A stretch of DNA of 64,000 bases from JAOPZW01 sp963789015 (GTDB taxonomy: Bacteria; Actinomycetota; Thermoleophilia; Solirubrobacterales; Solirubrobacteraceae): positions 310,001 through 374,000 of the forward strand of contig CAWBIU010000002.1 in NCBI GenBank assembly GCA_963789015.1, in the 5' to 3' direction. Positions 37,913 through 46,006 of this stretch are shown in pieces (position 1 is the stretch's first letter; every line of letters starts with the position of its first letter). The translations under genes were made by a program, and so were the position numbers. Under the pieces are notes generated by a model. It ran no database searches. It worked only from the letters and a program-made list of their open reading frames with translations, and had not been told where the DNA came from.

Positions 37913-39232
37913 GTGCTTTCCCTCCGTGCTGCCCTCCTCGCCGGCGCCGCGCTGATGGCCACCGCCGCGCCCGCCGGCGCCCAGTCGCCGGCGCCCGCGA
38001 CCGCCGCGTCGCTCGCGCCCGTGCCGGGCGCGCTTCCCGCCGACCTCCCGGCCAGCTGGTCGCTGCCGTCCGTCTCCGGCCTGCGCGTCGGGCCGGTCAT
38101 CGCACCGCTCGCCGCCAGCCCGCGCCAGGCCCGCTACGGCCTGCCCGGCCCCGACCGCCTGACCGTCGCCGCCGCCTCCGGCGGCGAGCTGCACGGCCTC
38201 GAGGGCGGCGACACCATCTCCGGCGCCGCGGGCGCCGACCGCCTCTACGGCGAGACCGGCGCCGACACGCTCCAGGGCGGCGCCGGCGACGACCTGCTCG
38301 ACGGCGGCTCGGGCGACGACCGCCTGACCGGCCGCGACGGCACCGACCGCGCCTTCGGTGGCTTCGGCCACGACACGCTGGCCGGCGACGGCGGCAACGA
38401 CGTCCTCGACGGCGGCGCGGCTCCCGACGAGCTGACCGGCGGCGACGGCGACGACCTGATCCGCGGCGGCTCCGGCGCCGACCGGATCGACGCCGGCCCG
38501 GGCAGCGACGTCATCTACACCGACTCCGGCGCCGACGTCGTCGCGGCCGGCGACGGCGACGACGTCGTCTACGTCAACAACGGCACCGCCGTCGCCTCGG
38601 TCGACTGCGGGCCGGGCGCCGACATCATCGTCATCAACCCGTACAACGCGCCGGGCGGCATCTCCAACGCCCAGGACCTGCGCGCCGGCCGCATCCAGAA
38701 CTGCGACACCGTCATCGAGGCCGCGCCGGTCGCCGACCCGAGCAAGGGCATCAAGTGGATGGCCCCGGCGGGCGGCGGCAGCAGGACGGGCACGGACCGC
38801 AACGACAACCTGCTCGGCGGCCACGGCTCGGATCGCATCAACGGCGACGGCGGCGACGACGTCATCTGGGGCGACCTGAACCACAGCGTCGGCGGCCGCA
38901 ACGCCAAGGACACGCTCGACGGCGGCTTCGGCAACGACATCGTCTACGGCGGCCGCGGCACGAACCGCATCCTCGGGAACTTCGGCGACGACTACCTGCA
39001 GGGTGGCGAGGGCACGAACACGCTGATCGGCGGCGCCGGCAGCGACCAGATCCGCCTGCGCGGCCACGGCCGCAACCAGGTGCTCGCCGGGCCCGGCAAC
39101 GACGCGGTCTTCGCCGTCGTCAGCGCCAAGGTCAGCATCGACTGCGGCCCCGGCTTCGACACCGTGTTCATCGGGCGCAAGCGTCCGAAGATGAAGAGCT
39201 GCGAGCGCGTCGTCAGCCGCTACAAGCGGTAG
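37913..39232 (+). CDS. Secreted RTX-type calcium-binding repeat protein
   Basis: About 439 residues from GTG 37913, where LSLRAALLAGAALMATAAPAGAQ makes a good signal peptide; an ATG at 37832 in the same frame would add 27 hydrophilic residues. Two blocks of GGxGxDxLx nonapeptides are visible (GAGDDLLDGGSGDDRLTG, GDGDDLIRGGSGADRIDAG; and GGDDVIWGD, GGFGNDIVYGG, GGEGTNTLIGGAGSDQ), forming calcium-binding beta-rolls. Between and after them come DCGPGADIIV and DCGPGFDTVF elements with paired Cys (NCDTVIE, SCERVV), a layout common in secreted proteins of unknown role. No protease or lipase domain is attached, so it is probably a structural or surface protein. Confidence 0.8.
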   Translation: MLSLRAALLAGAALMATAAPAGAQSPAPATAASLAPVPGALPADLPASWSLPSVSGLRVGPVIAPLAASPRQARYGLPGPDRLTVAAASGGELHGLEGGDTISGAAGADRLYGETGADTLQGGAGDDLLDGGSGDDRLTGRDGTDRAFGGFGHDTLAGDGGNDVLDGGAAPDELTGGDGDDLIRGGSGADRIDAGPGSDVIYTDSGADVVAAGDGDDVVYVNNGTAVASVDCGPGADIIVINPYNAPGGISNAQDLRAGRIQNCDTVIEAAPVADPSKGIKWMAPAGGGSRTGTDRNDNLLGGHGSDRINGDGGDDVIWGDLNHSVGGRNAKDTLDGGFGNDIVYGGRGTNRILGNFGDDYLQGGEGTNTLIGGAGSDQIRLRGHGRNQVLAGPGNDAVFAVVSAKVSIDCGPGFDTVFIGRKRPKMKSCERVVSRYKR

Positions 39233-39238
39233 GCGAGT

Positions 39239-39262
39239 CCGCCGCGGCAGGAGCCGCGGCGG
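39239..39262 (+). terminator. Strong GC hairpin after the RTX gene
   Basis: A perfect 10-bp stem CCGCCGCGGC/GCCGCGGCGG around AGGA starts 7 bp after the stop codon. There is no U-tract, but position and stability suit a terminator. Confidence 0.6.
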
Positions 39263-39354
39263 CGTCCGCCTGACGCGCACGGCAGGGGACCGGACGGGGG
39301 AGCAGGGCACGGAGGCCCGGGCTCCCCCGCCACCGGTCCGCGAAGATCCCGCCC

Positions 39355-39948
39355 ATGGACGCGCGGCGGGCCCGGCTGTGGTGGCAGAAGTGGCGCTGGT
39401 ACGAGCGCGGCTCGCTGCCCTGGAACCGCGCCCGGCTGGACTGGGAGCTCGCCAGGCGCGAGGCCTACGCGCGCCGCCCGATCCACGGCAACGTCCTCGA
39501 GGCGCTGCTCGAGGGCCGGCTCGAGATCGGGGCCGGCACGCTGCTCGAGCCGCACGTGTGGATCACCGCGCCCGGCGAGGCGCGTGTCCGCATCGGCGAG
39601 GGCACCTTCCTGAACATCGGCGTGATGGTCGCCGCGCTCTCGCTGGTCGAGATCGGCAGCCACTGCATGCTCGCCAACGGCTGCATGGTCACCGACGCCA
39701 ACCACCGCTACGACGACCCCGACCGGCCGATCACGTGGCAGGGCTTCACCTCGCGGGGCCCGACGCGGATCGGCGACGACGTCTGGCTCGGGGCGAACGT
39801 CGTCGTGACGAGCGGCGTGACGATCGGTGAGCGCTGCGTCGTCGGGGCCAACAGCGTGGTCACCCGCGACCTGCCGCCGCGCACCGTGGCGGCGGGGGCG
39901 CCGGCGAAGGCGCTGCGCTCGATTGACATGACGGTCCCCGAGCAGTAG
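39355..39948 (+). CDS. Hexapeptide-repeat acyltransferase
   Basis: A 197-residue left-handed beta-helix acyltransferase related to maltose/galactoside O-acetyltransferases. LEIGAGTLLEPHVWI, VRIGEGTFLNIGVMVAA and IGDDVWLGANVVVTSGVTIGERCVVGANSVV are hexapeptide coils; DANHRY contains the catalytic His. The C-terminal APAKALRSI segment fits the family. The acceptor sugar or other acceptor is unknown. Its 3' end contains the promoter for the following metallo-beta-lactamase gene. Confidence 0.82.
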   Translation: MDARRARLWWQKWRWYERGSLPWNRARLDWELARREAYARRPIHGNVLEALLEGRLEIGAGTLLEPHVWITAPGEARVRIGEGTFLNIGVMVAALSLVEIGSHCMLANGCMVTDANHRYDDPDRPITWQGFTSRGPTRIGDDVWLGANVVVTSGVTIGERCVVGANSVVTRDLPPRTVAAGAPAKALRSIDMTVPEQ

Positions 39949-39951
39949 ACT
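39923..39951 (+). promoter_or_regulatory. Consensus promoter for the MBL-TetR operon
   Basis: TTGACA (39923-39928) and TAGACT (39946-39951) with an exact 17-bp spacer, located in the last codons of the acyltransferase gene. It is the closest match to a sigma-70 consensus seen in the window. Confidence 0.7.
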
Positions 39952-39970
39952 AAGATCATTAGGTAAATGG

Positions 39971-39983
39971 CTACTGTAAGTAG
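39971..39983 (+). promoter_or_regulatory. Palindrome CTACT-GTA-AGTAG, candidate TetR operator
   Basis: A perfect 5+3+5 inverted repeat about 20 bp after the -10 and 7 bp before the ATG at 39991. The surrounding 45 bp are unusually AT-rich. Likely site for the TetR protein encoded two genes on. Confidence 0.5.
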
Positions 39984-39990
39984 GCTCATC

Positions 39991-40723
39991 ATGCGAACCA
40001 CACCCGTCACGCCGAACATCAGCCGCGTCAGCCGCCTCGGCTTCGTCAACACCTACCTCGTCCGTGAGGACGACGGGCTGACGCTCGTCGACACCGGCGT
40101 CGGCGGGAGCCGCGAAGGGCATCCTCGCCGCCGCCGCGGAGCTCGGCGCTCCGATCGTCCGCATCGCCCTCACGCACGCCCACGGGGATCACGTCGGGTC
40201 GCTCGACGCGCTGGTGGAGGCGCTCGGCGGCGTCGAGATCCTCACCTCGGAGCGCGAGGCGCGACTGCTTGCCGGCGACCGCTCGCTCGATCCCGGCGAG
40301 CCGCAGACCAAGCTCGCCGGCAGCTGGCCCCAGGTCGCGGCGCGAGCGACGCGCACGCTCGTCCCCGGCGACCGCGTCGGTTCGCTCGAGGTCCACGCCG
40401 CCCCCGGCCACACGCCGGGCCACATCGCCTACATGGACACCCGCGACGACACGCTGATCGCCGGCGACGCGTACTCGACGCTCGGCGGCGTGGCCACCAG
40501 CGCGCGGACGAACCCGCGCTTCCCGCTCGTCGTCATGGCCACCTGGAACCGGCCCACGGCGCTGCGCAGCGCCCGCGCCCTGCGCGCGCTCGAGCCTGCG
40601 CGCCTCGCCGTGGGCCACGGCCCGGCGCTGGAGAACCCGCTCGCGGCGATGGATCGCGCGATCGCCAAGGCCGCGCAGAAGGTCGAGGAGGCGCCCGCCT
40701 CCGACCCGGCGCCGAGCCGCTAG
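39991..40723 (+). pseudogene. Metallo-beta-lactamase-fold hydrolase, frameshifted near 40114
   Basis: A zinc hydrolase of the MBL superfamily. The first frame gives VNTYLVREDDGLTLVDTGVGGS. At 40111-40116 (CGCGAAG) one base is in excess; the next frame continues KGILAAAAELGAPIVRIALTHAHGDHVGSLDAL with the zinc motif HxHxDH, then APGHTPGHIAYMDT and LIAGDAYSTLGG. Joined length is about 243 residues, normal for the family. ATG 39991 is preferred to ATG 39967, which lies before the operator and lacks a ribosome site (GTAGG sits before 39991). As read, the zinc motif is out of frame. An indel error is likely. It is directly followed by the TetR gene. Confidence 0.78.
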
Positions 40724-41290
40724 ATGGGGCGCCGAGCGGGCCTGAGCCCGGCCGCGGTCGTCGAGGCCGCCGCCGGGCTCGCCGACGCCGAGGGCCTCCA
40801 AGCGCTCACGCTCGCCTCGGTCGCGGGCGCGGTCGGCGTGCGCACGCCGTCGCTCTACGCGCACGTCGCGGGCCTCGACGACGTCCGGCGTCGCCTCGCG
40901 CTGCTGGCCATCCGCGAGATCGACGAGGTCATGCGCGCGGCGGTCATGGGACGCGCGGGCGCCGACGGGCTGACGGCGTTGGCCCACGCCTACCGCGAGT
41001 ACGCGGTCGCCCATCCCGGCCGCTACGCCGCGACCGTGCGCGCGCCGGACCCCGGCGACCCCGAGCTGGCCGCGGCCGGCGCGTCGGCCGTCGAGCCACT
41101 GCTCGCCGTCGTGCGGAGCTTCGGCCTCGAGGGCGACGAGGCGATCCACGCCGCGCGCACCGTACGCAGCGCGCTGCACGGCTTCGTCGCGCTGGAGACG
41201 GGCGGCGGCTTCGGCATCCCCGTCGACCTCGACGCGAGCTTCGACGCGATGGTCGACGCGCTCGCCCGCGGCCTCGCGCGCCCCGCGTAG
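40724..41290 (+). CDS. TetR-family transcriptional regulator
   Basis: A 188-residue regulator. The N-terminal helix-turn-helix reads LTLASVAGAVGVRTPSLYAHVAGLDDVRRRLA, and the C-terminal part (ALAHAYREYAVAHPGRYAATV ... ARTVRSALHGFVALETGGGFGIPVDLDASFDAMV) resembles the WHG-type TetR ligand domain. The ATG immediately follows the stop of the MBL gene, so both share the promoter at 39923-39951; autorepression through the CTACT/AGTAG palindrome is probable. Confidence 0.85.
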   Translation: MGRRAGLSPAAVVEAAAGLADAEGLQALTLASVAGAVGVRTPSLYAHVAGLDDVRRRLALLAIREIDEVMRAAVMGRAGADGLTALAHAYREYAVAHPGRYAATVRAPDPGDPELAAAGASAVEPLLAVVRSFGLEGDEAIHAARTVRSALHGFVALETGGGFGIPVDLDASFDAMVDALARGLARPA

Positions 41291-41382
41291 CTCAGCGGCA
41301 GCGGCCGAGCAGGTCGGTGGTCAGCGCGATGCGCGCACCGGGTCACAGTGACGTGCACGGGCTCTGCACGGGTCGGCCGGGG

Positions 41383-41619
41383 CTACTTGGCGGCGATCAC
41401 GCTGACCGCGAAGACGACGCCGCCGAGGAAGAGCGTGGTCGTCACGATCGACATGAACGCGTAGGCGCTGGCCAGCCGCGGGCGGTCGCCGCGGCGGCAG
41501 TCGCCGGCCTTCGTCACGCCGACGATGATCAGCGAGAAGCACAGCGCGACGGCCACCGTGATGACCGGGGCGACCCAGATCAGCTCGAGCAGCGCGCCCG
41601 TGTCGACCGCCGCGATCAT
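41383..41619 (-). CDS. Small membrane protein of unknown function (78 aa) after pit
   Basis: The ATG overlaps the stop of the phosphate permease gene (ATGA). Two hydrophobic segments, ELIWVAPVITVAVALCFSLIIVGV and YAFMSIVTTTLFLGGVVFAVSVI, are joined by a charged TKAGDCRRGDRPRLASA loop. The coupling suggests an accessory role in the phosphate transport operon. I recognise no family. The 92 bp after it (41291-41382) hold no gene. Confidence 0.65.
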   Translation of the reverse strand: MIAAVDTGALLELIWVAPVITVAVALCFSLIIVGVTKAGDCRRGDRPRLASAYAFMSIVTTTLFLGGVVFAVSVIAAK

Positions 41620-42719
41620 GCCTCGGCCGGCACGAGCCGCTCCTGCAGGCGGCGCACGAACACGGCGACGACGGCGCCGATCATCGCCAGCGTGATGAGC
41701 AGCGGGCCGGCCGCGCCGTTCCCGAACAGCGAGCTGACCCCGTAGACGACCGCGCCGATCAGGGCGGCCGCGGGCAGCGTGAGGACCCAGGCGACCGCGA
41801 TGTTCCCGGCCAGGCCCCAGCGCACGGCCGACAGGCGCTTGGCCGCGCCCGCGCCCATGACAGCGCCGGAGATGACGTGCGTCGTCGAGAGCGGGAAGCC
41901 GAGGTGCGAGGCGGTGAGGATCACCGCCGCGCCCGAGGACTGGGCGGCGAAGCCCTGGGCCGGGTCCATCTTGATGATCCGGCTGCCCATCGTGCGGATG
42001 ATCCGCCAGCCGCCCGTGTAGGTGCCGAGCGCGATCGCCGCCGCCGAGGAGACGATGACCCACGTGGGCACGTCGAAGCCCGTGCTCGGCAGGTCGCCGT
42101 GGGAGATCAGCGCGAGCGTGATGATCCCCATCGTCTTCTGGGCGTCGTTCGTGCCGTGCGCGAGCGACAACAGGCTCGCCGAGACGAGCTGGCCGAGCCG
42201 GTAGCCGCGGTTGACCGGGCCCGGGCGCAGGCGCCCGACGATCTCGTAGATGATGACGATGCTCAGCGCCGCGACCGCGAAGGCGAGCAGCGGGGCGACG
42301 ACGCCGGGCACGAGCACCTTCTCGACCAGGCCGTCGCCATTGACCGCGTCGGCGCCGTCGGCCGCGAAGGCGGCGCCGACGACGCCGCCGATGAGCGCGT
42401 GCGAGGAGCTCGACGGCAGGCCCAGCCACCACGTGGCCAGGTTCCAGGCGATCGCGCCGACGAGGCCGGCGAAGACGACGGTCGTGCTCACCGCGCCGGC
42501 CTCGACGATCCCCTGGCCGACGGTGGCCGCGACCGCGAGGGACATGAACGCGCCGGCGAAGTTCAGGACGGCCGACAACAGGACGGCGAAGCGCGGCGAC
42601 ATCGCCCGCGTCGAGACCGACGTGGCGATCGCGTTGGCCGTGTCGTGGAATCCGTTGGTGAAGTCGAACGCGAGCGCCGTGCCCACGACGATGACCAGGA
42701 CGACGTCGGCGCTGTCCAT
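41616..42719 (-). CDS. pit: Low-affinity inorganic phosphate transporter, PiT family
   Basis: A 367-residue permease with about ten membrane segments. The duplicated PiT signature is seen as FDFTNGFHDTANAIATSVSTRAM near the N-terminus and LLSLAHGTNDAQKTMGIITLAL in the second half, with WWLGLPSSSSHALIGGVVG between. It imports metal-phosphate with protons or sodium. A DUF47 (PhoU-like) gene lies 33 bp upstream, the usual Pit-accessory pairing, and a PHO box controls the unit. Confidence 0.93.
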   Translation of the reverse strand: MDSADVVLVIVVGTALAFDFTNGFHDTANAIATSVSTRAMSPRFAVLLSAVLNFAGAFMSLAVAATVGQGIVEAGAVSTTVVFAGLVGAIAWNLATWWLGLPSSSSHALIGGVVGAAFAADGADAVNGDGLVEKVLVPGVVAPLLAFAVAALSIVIIYEIVGRLRPGPVNRGYRLGQLVSASLLSLAHGTNDAQKTMGIITLALISHGDLPSTGFDVPTWVIVSSAAAIALGTYTGGWRIIRTMGSRIIKMDPAQGFAAQSSGAAVILTASHLGFPLSTTHVISGAVMGAGAAKRLSAVRWGLAGNIAVAWVLTLPAAALIGAVVYGVSSLFGNGAAGPLLITLAMIGAVVAVFVRRLQERLVPAEA

Positions 42720-42752
42720 GGTCTCGCAGTTCCCGTCAGACGCGAACGCCGA

Positions 42753-43379
42753 TCAGGCGTTCTTGATGACGATGCCCTCGAGCGTGTTGGCCACGTGCTC
42801 GCAGGCGTCGATCGCCTCCTCGAGGCGCTCGAAGATGTCCTTCCAGCGGATCACCACCATCGGGTCGATCCCGTTGTCGAACAGCGAGGCGATCGCGTTG
42901 CGGCTGATGCGGTCGCCGTCGTTCTCCAGGCGGTTGACCTCGACCGTGTAGTGGGAGAGGTCCTGGAAGCTGCGCAGCCGCGGCATCGCGGCGGCGATCT
43001 GCTGGGCGGCCTGGAGCAGGATGTGGGCCATCCGCTCCGCCTGCTCCATCGGCGCCTCGATCTTGTAGAGCCCGAGGTAGTCGGCGACCTCGTCGATCAG
43101 GTCGATGATGTCGTCGAGGTCAGAGGTGAGCTCGAGGATGTCCTCGCGGTCGATCGGGGTGACGAACGTCGAGTTCAGGCGCTGGTGGATGTCATGGGTG
43201 ATCCGGTCCCCCTCCTGCTCGCAGATCAGGATGTCGCGCGCCAGGTCGGCGCGCTCGGGGAAGTGGCCCAGCATCTGATCCAGCAGGTCGGCGCCGCGCA
43301 CGACGTTCGCGGCCGCCTCCTCGAACAGGTCGAAGAACTCGCGGTCCTTCGAGTTGAAGATCTGCCCGAGGCGAGCCAT
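42753..43379 (-). CDS. DUF47/PhoU-like phosphate transport regulator
   Basis: A 208-residue all-helical protein: EFFDLFEEAAANVVRGADLLDQML, EQEGDRITHDIHQRLNSTFVTPIDREDI and VNRLENDGDRISRNAIASLF, the two PhoU-like repeats with E-x3-D-x4-H metal-site patterns. Members act with PiT transporters. First gene of a three-gene operon with a PHO box and -10 directly upstream. Confidence 0.92.
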   Translation of the reverse strand: MARLGQIFNSKDREFFDLFEEAAANVVRGADLLDQMLGHFPERADLARDILICEQEGDRITHDIHQRLNSTFVTPIDREDILELTSDLDDIIDLIDEVADYLGLYKIEAPMEQAERMAHILLQAAQQIAAAMPRLRSFQDLSHYTVEVNRLENDGDRISRNAIASLFDNGIDPMVVIRWKDIFERLEEAIDACEHVANTLEGIVIKNA

Positions 43380-43391
43380 GCCAGGGCTCCG

Positions 43392-43415
43392 AGTCTATGT
43401 GAACACTGTGTGAAC
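43392..43415 (-). promoter_or_regulatory. PHO box (11-bp direct repeats) and -10 of the phosphate transport operon
   Basis: On the minus strand GTTCACACAGT is followed directly by GTTCACATAGA: two GTTCAC half-sites exactly 11 bp apart (43415-43410 and 43404-43399). This is the direct-repeat unit of actinobacterial PhoP boxes. The second repeat runs into a TAGACT -10 (43397-43392), and the ATG at 43379 follows 12 nt later. PhoP-dependent activation under phosphate limitation is expected. Confidence 0.8.
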
Positions 43416-43418
43416 CGA

Positions 43419-44312
43419 TCAGCCGGAGCGCGCGCGGCGGAAGCGCTCGAGCTCCTCGGCCGGGATCGAGTAGTCGTGCTCGGGCGCCGGGTAACGGCGC
43501 GTGCGCACGTCGTCGGCGAAGGCGGCGACGCCGGCGTCCATCTCGGCCTGGATGTCGGCGTAGCGCTTGACGAAGCGCGCGCCGAGACCCTCGCGGATGC
43601 CGAGCAGATCGTGGAAGACGAGCACCTGGCCGTCGGTCGCCGGGCCCGCGCCGATGCCGATCACGGGGATCGCGATCGCGGGCATGATCTCGGCCGCCAC
43701 CTCGCTCGGCATCGCCTCGAAGACGAGCGAGAAGCAGCCCGCCTCCTGCAGCGCCACGGCCTCGCGGGCGATCCGCGCCGCCGCCTCGCCGGTGCGGCCC
43801 TGGGCGCGGTAGCCGCCGAGCGCGGTCGACGTCTGCGGGGTCAGGCCGACGTGCCCCATGACCGGGATGCCGGCCGCGACGATCGCCCGGGCGCGCGCCA
43901 CCGGCACCTCGCCGCCGCCCTCGAGCTTGATCGCGTCGACCCCGGCCTCCTTGACGAAGCGCATCGCGGTGGCGACGGCCTGCTCGTCGGAGATCTCGTA
44001 GGAGCCGAACGGCAGGTCGGCGATCAGGAACGGCGTGCGCAGCCCGCGGCGCGCGGCGCGGCTGAGGACCAGCATCTCGTCGACCTCGACGGGGACCGTC
44101 GAGGGGTAGCCGAGCACGGTCATCGCCCCGCTGTCGCCGACGAGCACGAGGTCGACGCCGGCCGCCTCGGCGGCGCGCGCGCTCGGGAAGTCGTACGCCG
44201 TGACCATCACGATCGGCTCGCCGAGCCGCTTCTTCTCGGCCAGGCGCGGCAGCGTCATCGGCAGCCGCGAGGCGTCGTCGGGGATCCGGATGTTCTGCTG
44301 GGCGCTCGACAT
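43419..44312 (-). CDS. panB: 3-methyl-2-oxobutanoate hydroxymethyltransferase
   Basis: Makes ketopantoate for coenzyme A synthesis. A 297-residue TIM barrel: MVTAYDFPSARAAEAAGVDLVLVGDS (metal-binding Asp), YSTVPVEVDEM-type segment, FLIADLPFGSYE, AIKLEGG, GHVGLTPQ, and VIGIGAGPATDGQVLVFHDLLG near the end. It heads panB-panC-DUF2520, although panC is upstream on this strand; see panC. A 12-bp gap separates the two. Confidence 0.95.
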   Translation of the reverse strand: MSSAQQNIRIPDDASRLPMTLPRLAEKKRLGEPIVMVTAYDFPSARAAEAAGVDLVLVGDSGAMTVLGYPSTVPVEVDEMLVLSRAARRGLRTPFLIADLPFGSYEISDEQAVATAMRFVKEAGVDAIKLEGGGEVPVARARAIVAAGIPVMGHVGLTPQTSTALGGYRAQGRTGEAAARIAREAVALQEAGCFSLVFEAMPSEVAAEIMPAIAIPVIGIGAGPATDGQVLVFHDLLGIREGLGARFVKRYADIQAEMDAGVAAFADDVRTRRYPAPEHDYSIPAEELERFRRARSG

Positions 44313-44324
44313 TTCCTGGTGCTC

Positions 44325-45167
44325 CTATCCGAGGATCGTGTTGTCGATGAGGCGGGTCGGTCCCACCCGGGCGGCCACCGCGACGAGGACCTCGCCGTCC
44401 GCGCGCTGCACCGGGGTCAGGTCATCAGGGCGTACGAGCGCGATGTACTCGGGCTCTACCCCATGGAGGGCCATCGCTGCGCGTCCGGCGCCGGCGATGG
44501 CCACGGGGTCGCGCTCGCCCTCGGCGTGCGCGCGTTCGGCGGCGTCCAGGCCGCGACGCAGAGCCGTGGCCCGCTCGCGGTCGTCGCCGCGCAGGTGGAC
44601 GTTGCGGCTGGAGAGGGCGAGCCCGTCGGGCTCGCGGACGGTCGGGCAGGCGGCGATCTCGACCGGCAGGTCGAGGTCGGCGGCCATCCGGCGGATGACC
44701 GCGACCTGCTGGGCGTCCTTCTGGCCGAAGTACGCCACGTCGGGCCCGACCATGTTCAGCAGCTTGGCCACGACGGTCGCGACGCCCTCGAAGTGGGCGG
44801 TGCCGCGATGGGCGCCCTCGAGGTGCTCGGTCAGCCCGGAGACGCGCACGGTGGTGGCGAAGCCGGGCCGGTAGACCTCCTCGACGGGCGGCGCGAAGAG
44901 CACGTCGGCGCCGGTCTCGGCGGCCAGCGCGGCGTCGCGCTGCTCGTCGCGCGGATAGCTCGCCAGGTCGGCGGCCTCGTTGAACTGGGTCGGGTTGACG
45001 AACAGCGAGACGACGACGACGTCGCAGTCCGCGCGGGCGCGGCGGACCAGGCTCAGGTGGCCCTCGTGCAGCGCGCCCATCGTCGGGACGAGGCCGATCC
45101 GGCGCTCCTCGCGGCGGGCCGGGCGCAGCGCCTCGCGCACGTCGGCGACGCTGCGGGCCGTCCTCAT
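44325..45167 (-). CDS. panC: Pantothenate synthetase
   Basis: Condenses pantoate with beta-alanine. The 280-residue enzyme has LVPTMGALHEGHLSLVRRA (HxGH nucleotide motif), VVSLFVNPTQFNEAADLASYPR, HFEGVATVVAKLLNMVGPDVAYFGQKDAQQ and SSRNVHL. ATG 45167 overlaps the stop of the DUF2520 gene. Transcription order on the minus strand is DUF2520-panC-panB, so all three are probably one operon. Confidence 0.96.
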   Translation of the reverse strand: MRTARSVADVREALRPARREERRIGLVPTMGALHEGHLSLVRRARADCDVVVVSLFVNPTQFNEAADLASYPRDEQRDAALAAETGADVLFAPPVEEVYRPGFATTVRVSGLTEHLEGAHRGTAHFEGVATVVAKLLNMVGPDVAYFGQKDAQQVAVIRRMAADLDLPVEIAACPTVREPDGLALSSRNVHLRGDDRERATALRRGLDAAERAHAEGERDPVAIAGAGRAAMALHGVEPEYIALVRPDDLTPVQRADGEVLVAVAARVGPTRLIDNTILG

Positions 45168-45895
45168 GCGCCCACCCCGGCGGGACGCGCCGCGATCGCG
45201 CGGGCGGCGTCGGCGAGCGCGTCGTAGAGGCCGGCGAGGTCGGGGGCGCGATCGGCGATCGCGGCGCGGTGGCGCGCGACGACGTCCTCGTCGCCGCGGG
45301 CGATCGGGCCGGTGAGGGCGCGCTGGGCGCCGTGCGCGGCCCAGTTCTCGACGGTCGCGCGCACGAGCGGGACGAGTGCCTCGCGCGGCACGCCGGCGCT
45401 CGCGGCCATCCGCTCGGCGGCGTCCTCGAGCGCGACGAGCAGGTTCGAGGCGATCGCGGCGGCCGCGTGGTAGGCGGCGCGGTCCTCGTCGGCGACCGTG
45501 AACGGCAGCATCCCGAGCTCGACGGCGAGCTCGCGGGCGGTGGCCAGCGCGCGCTCGGTCGTCCCCGCGACGGCGGCGCCGGCGCCCGCGAACGCAGCGC
45601 CGGGCCCGGTGACGGTCATCAGCGGGTGCAGCCCGAAGGCCTCGTGGGGGACGAGCACGTCGAGCGCGGTGGCGCCCGACAGGTGGCCGACGAGCAGGCC
45701 GGTGCGCGCCGGGACGGCGGCCGCCGCGGCGGCGATCTCGGCGTCGGGAACGGCCAGCAGCACGATCCCGGCGTGCGCGGGATCGAGCGTCCCGCGTCCG
45801 TGCGGGCCCGTGACGGGACGGCCGCTCGCGCTCAGCGCCGCGGCAAGCGCCGTGCCCATGCGGCCACGGCCGACGATCGCGATCGTGCTCTTCAT
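45164..45895 (-). CDS. Rossmann-fold DUF2520 protein in the pantothenate operon
   Basis: A 243-residue NAD(P)-binding protein: MKSTIAIVGRGRMGTALAAAL dinucleotide motif, HLSGATALDVL, AFGLHPLMTV and AYHAAAAIASNLLVAL. The architecture (Rossmann domain plus helical domain with a conserved His) resembles ketopantoate reductase and 6-phosphogluconate dehydrogenase relatives. It is the first gene of DUF2520-panC-panB and overlaps panC by four bases. No panE is seen nearby, so it may supply the ketopantoate reductase step; this is inference. Confidence 0.75.
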   Translation of the reverse strand: MKSTIAIVGRGRMGTALAAALSASGRPVTGPHGRGTLDPAHAGIVLLAVPDAEIAAAAAAVPARTGLLVGHLSGATALDVLVPHEAFGLHPLMTVTGPGAAFAGAGAAVAGTTERALATARELAVELGMLPFTVADEDRAAYHAAAAIASNLLVALEDAAERMAASAGVPREALVPLVRATVENWAAHGAQRALTGPIARGDEDVVARHRAAIADRAPDLAGLYDALADAARAIAARPAGVGA

Positions 45896-45993
45896 ATCTC
45901 GGTCCAGCCCCCGGGTCGGGGTGCCGGTCGCGTTCTCTGTGCAAATAGCGTAGCGATCACCGGGGGCGGGCCGGAAACCGCCGGGGCGAGGGG

Positions 45994-45999
45994 TAGCAT
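45994..45999 (+). promoter_or_regulatory. -10 element (TAGCAT) of the uracil-DNA glycosylase gene
   Basis: TAGCAT ends 7 nt before the GTG at 46007, again the leaderless spacing. The same TAGCATC-plus-short-spacer sequence occurs at 31481 and 52717. Confidence 0.5.
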
Positions 46000-46006
46000 C
46001 GCGCCC

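Noticed and set aside
41291..41382. A small gene or structured RNA in the gap with TGCACGGG repeats
   Set aside because: Two copies of TGCACGGG three bases apart are present, but no start codon with ribosome site and no extended stem support a feature.
41877..45227. A 1116-codon plus-strand open frame over pit, DUF47, panB and panC
   Set aside because: Same codon-bias shadow; the minus-strand genes have well-known motifs and normal lengths.
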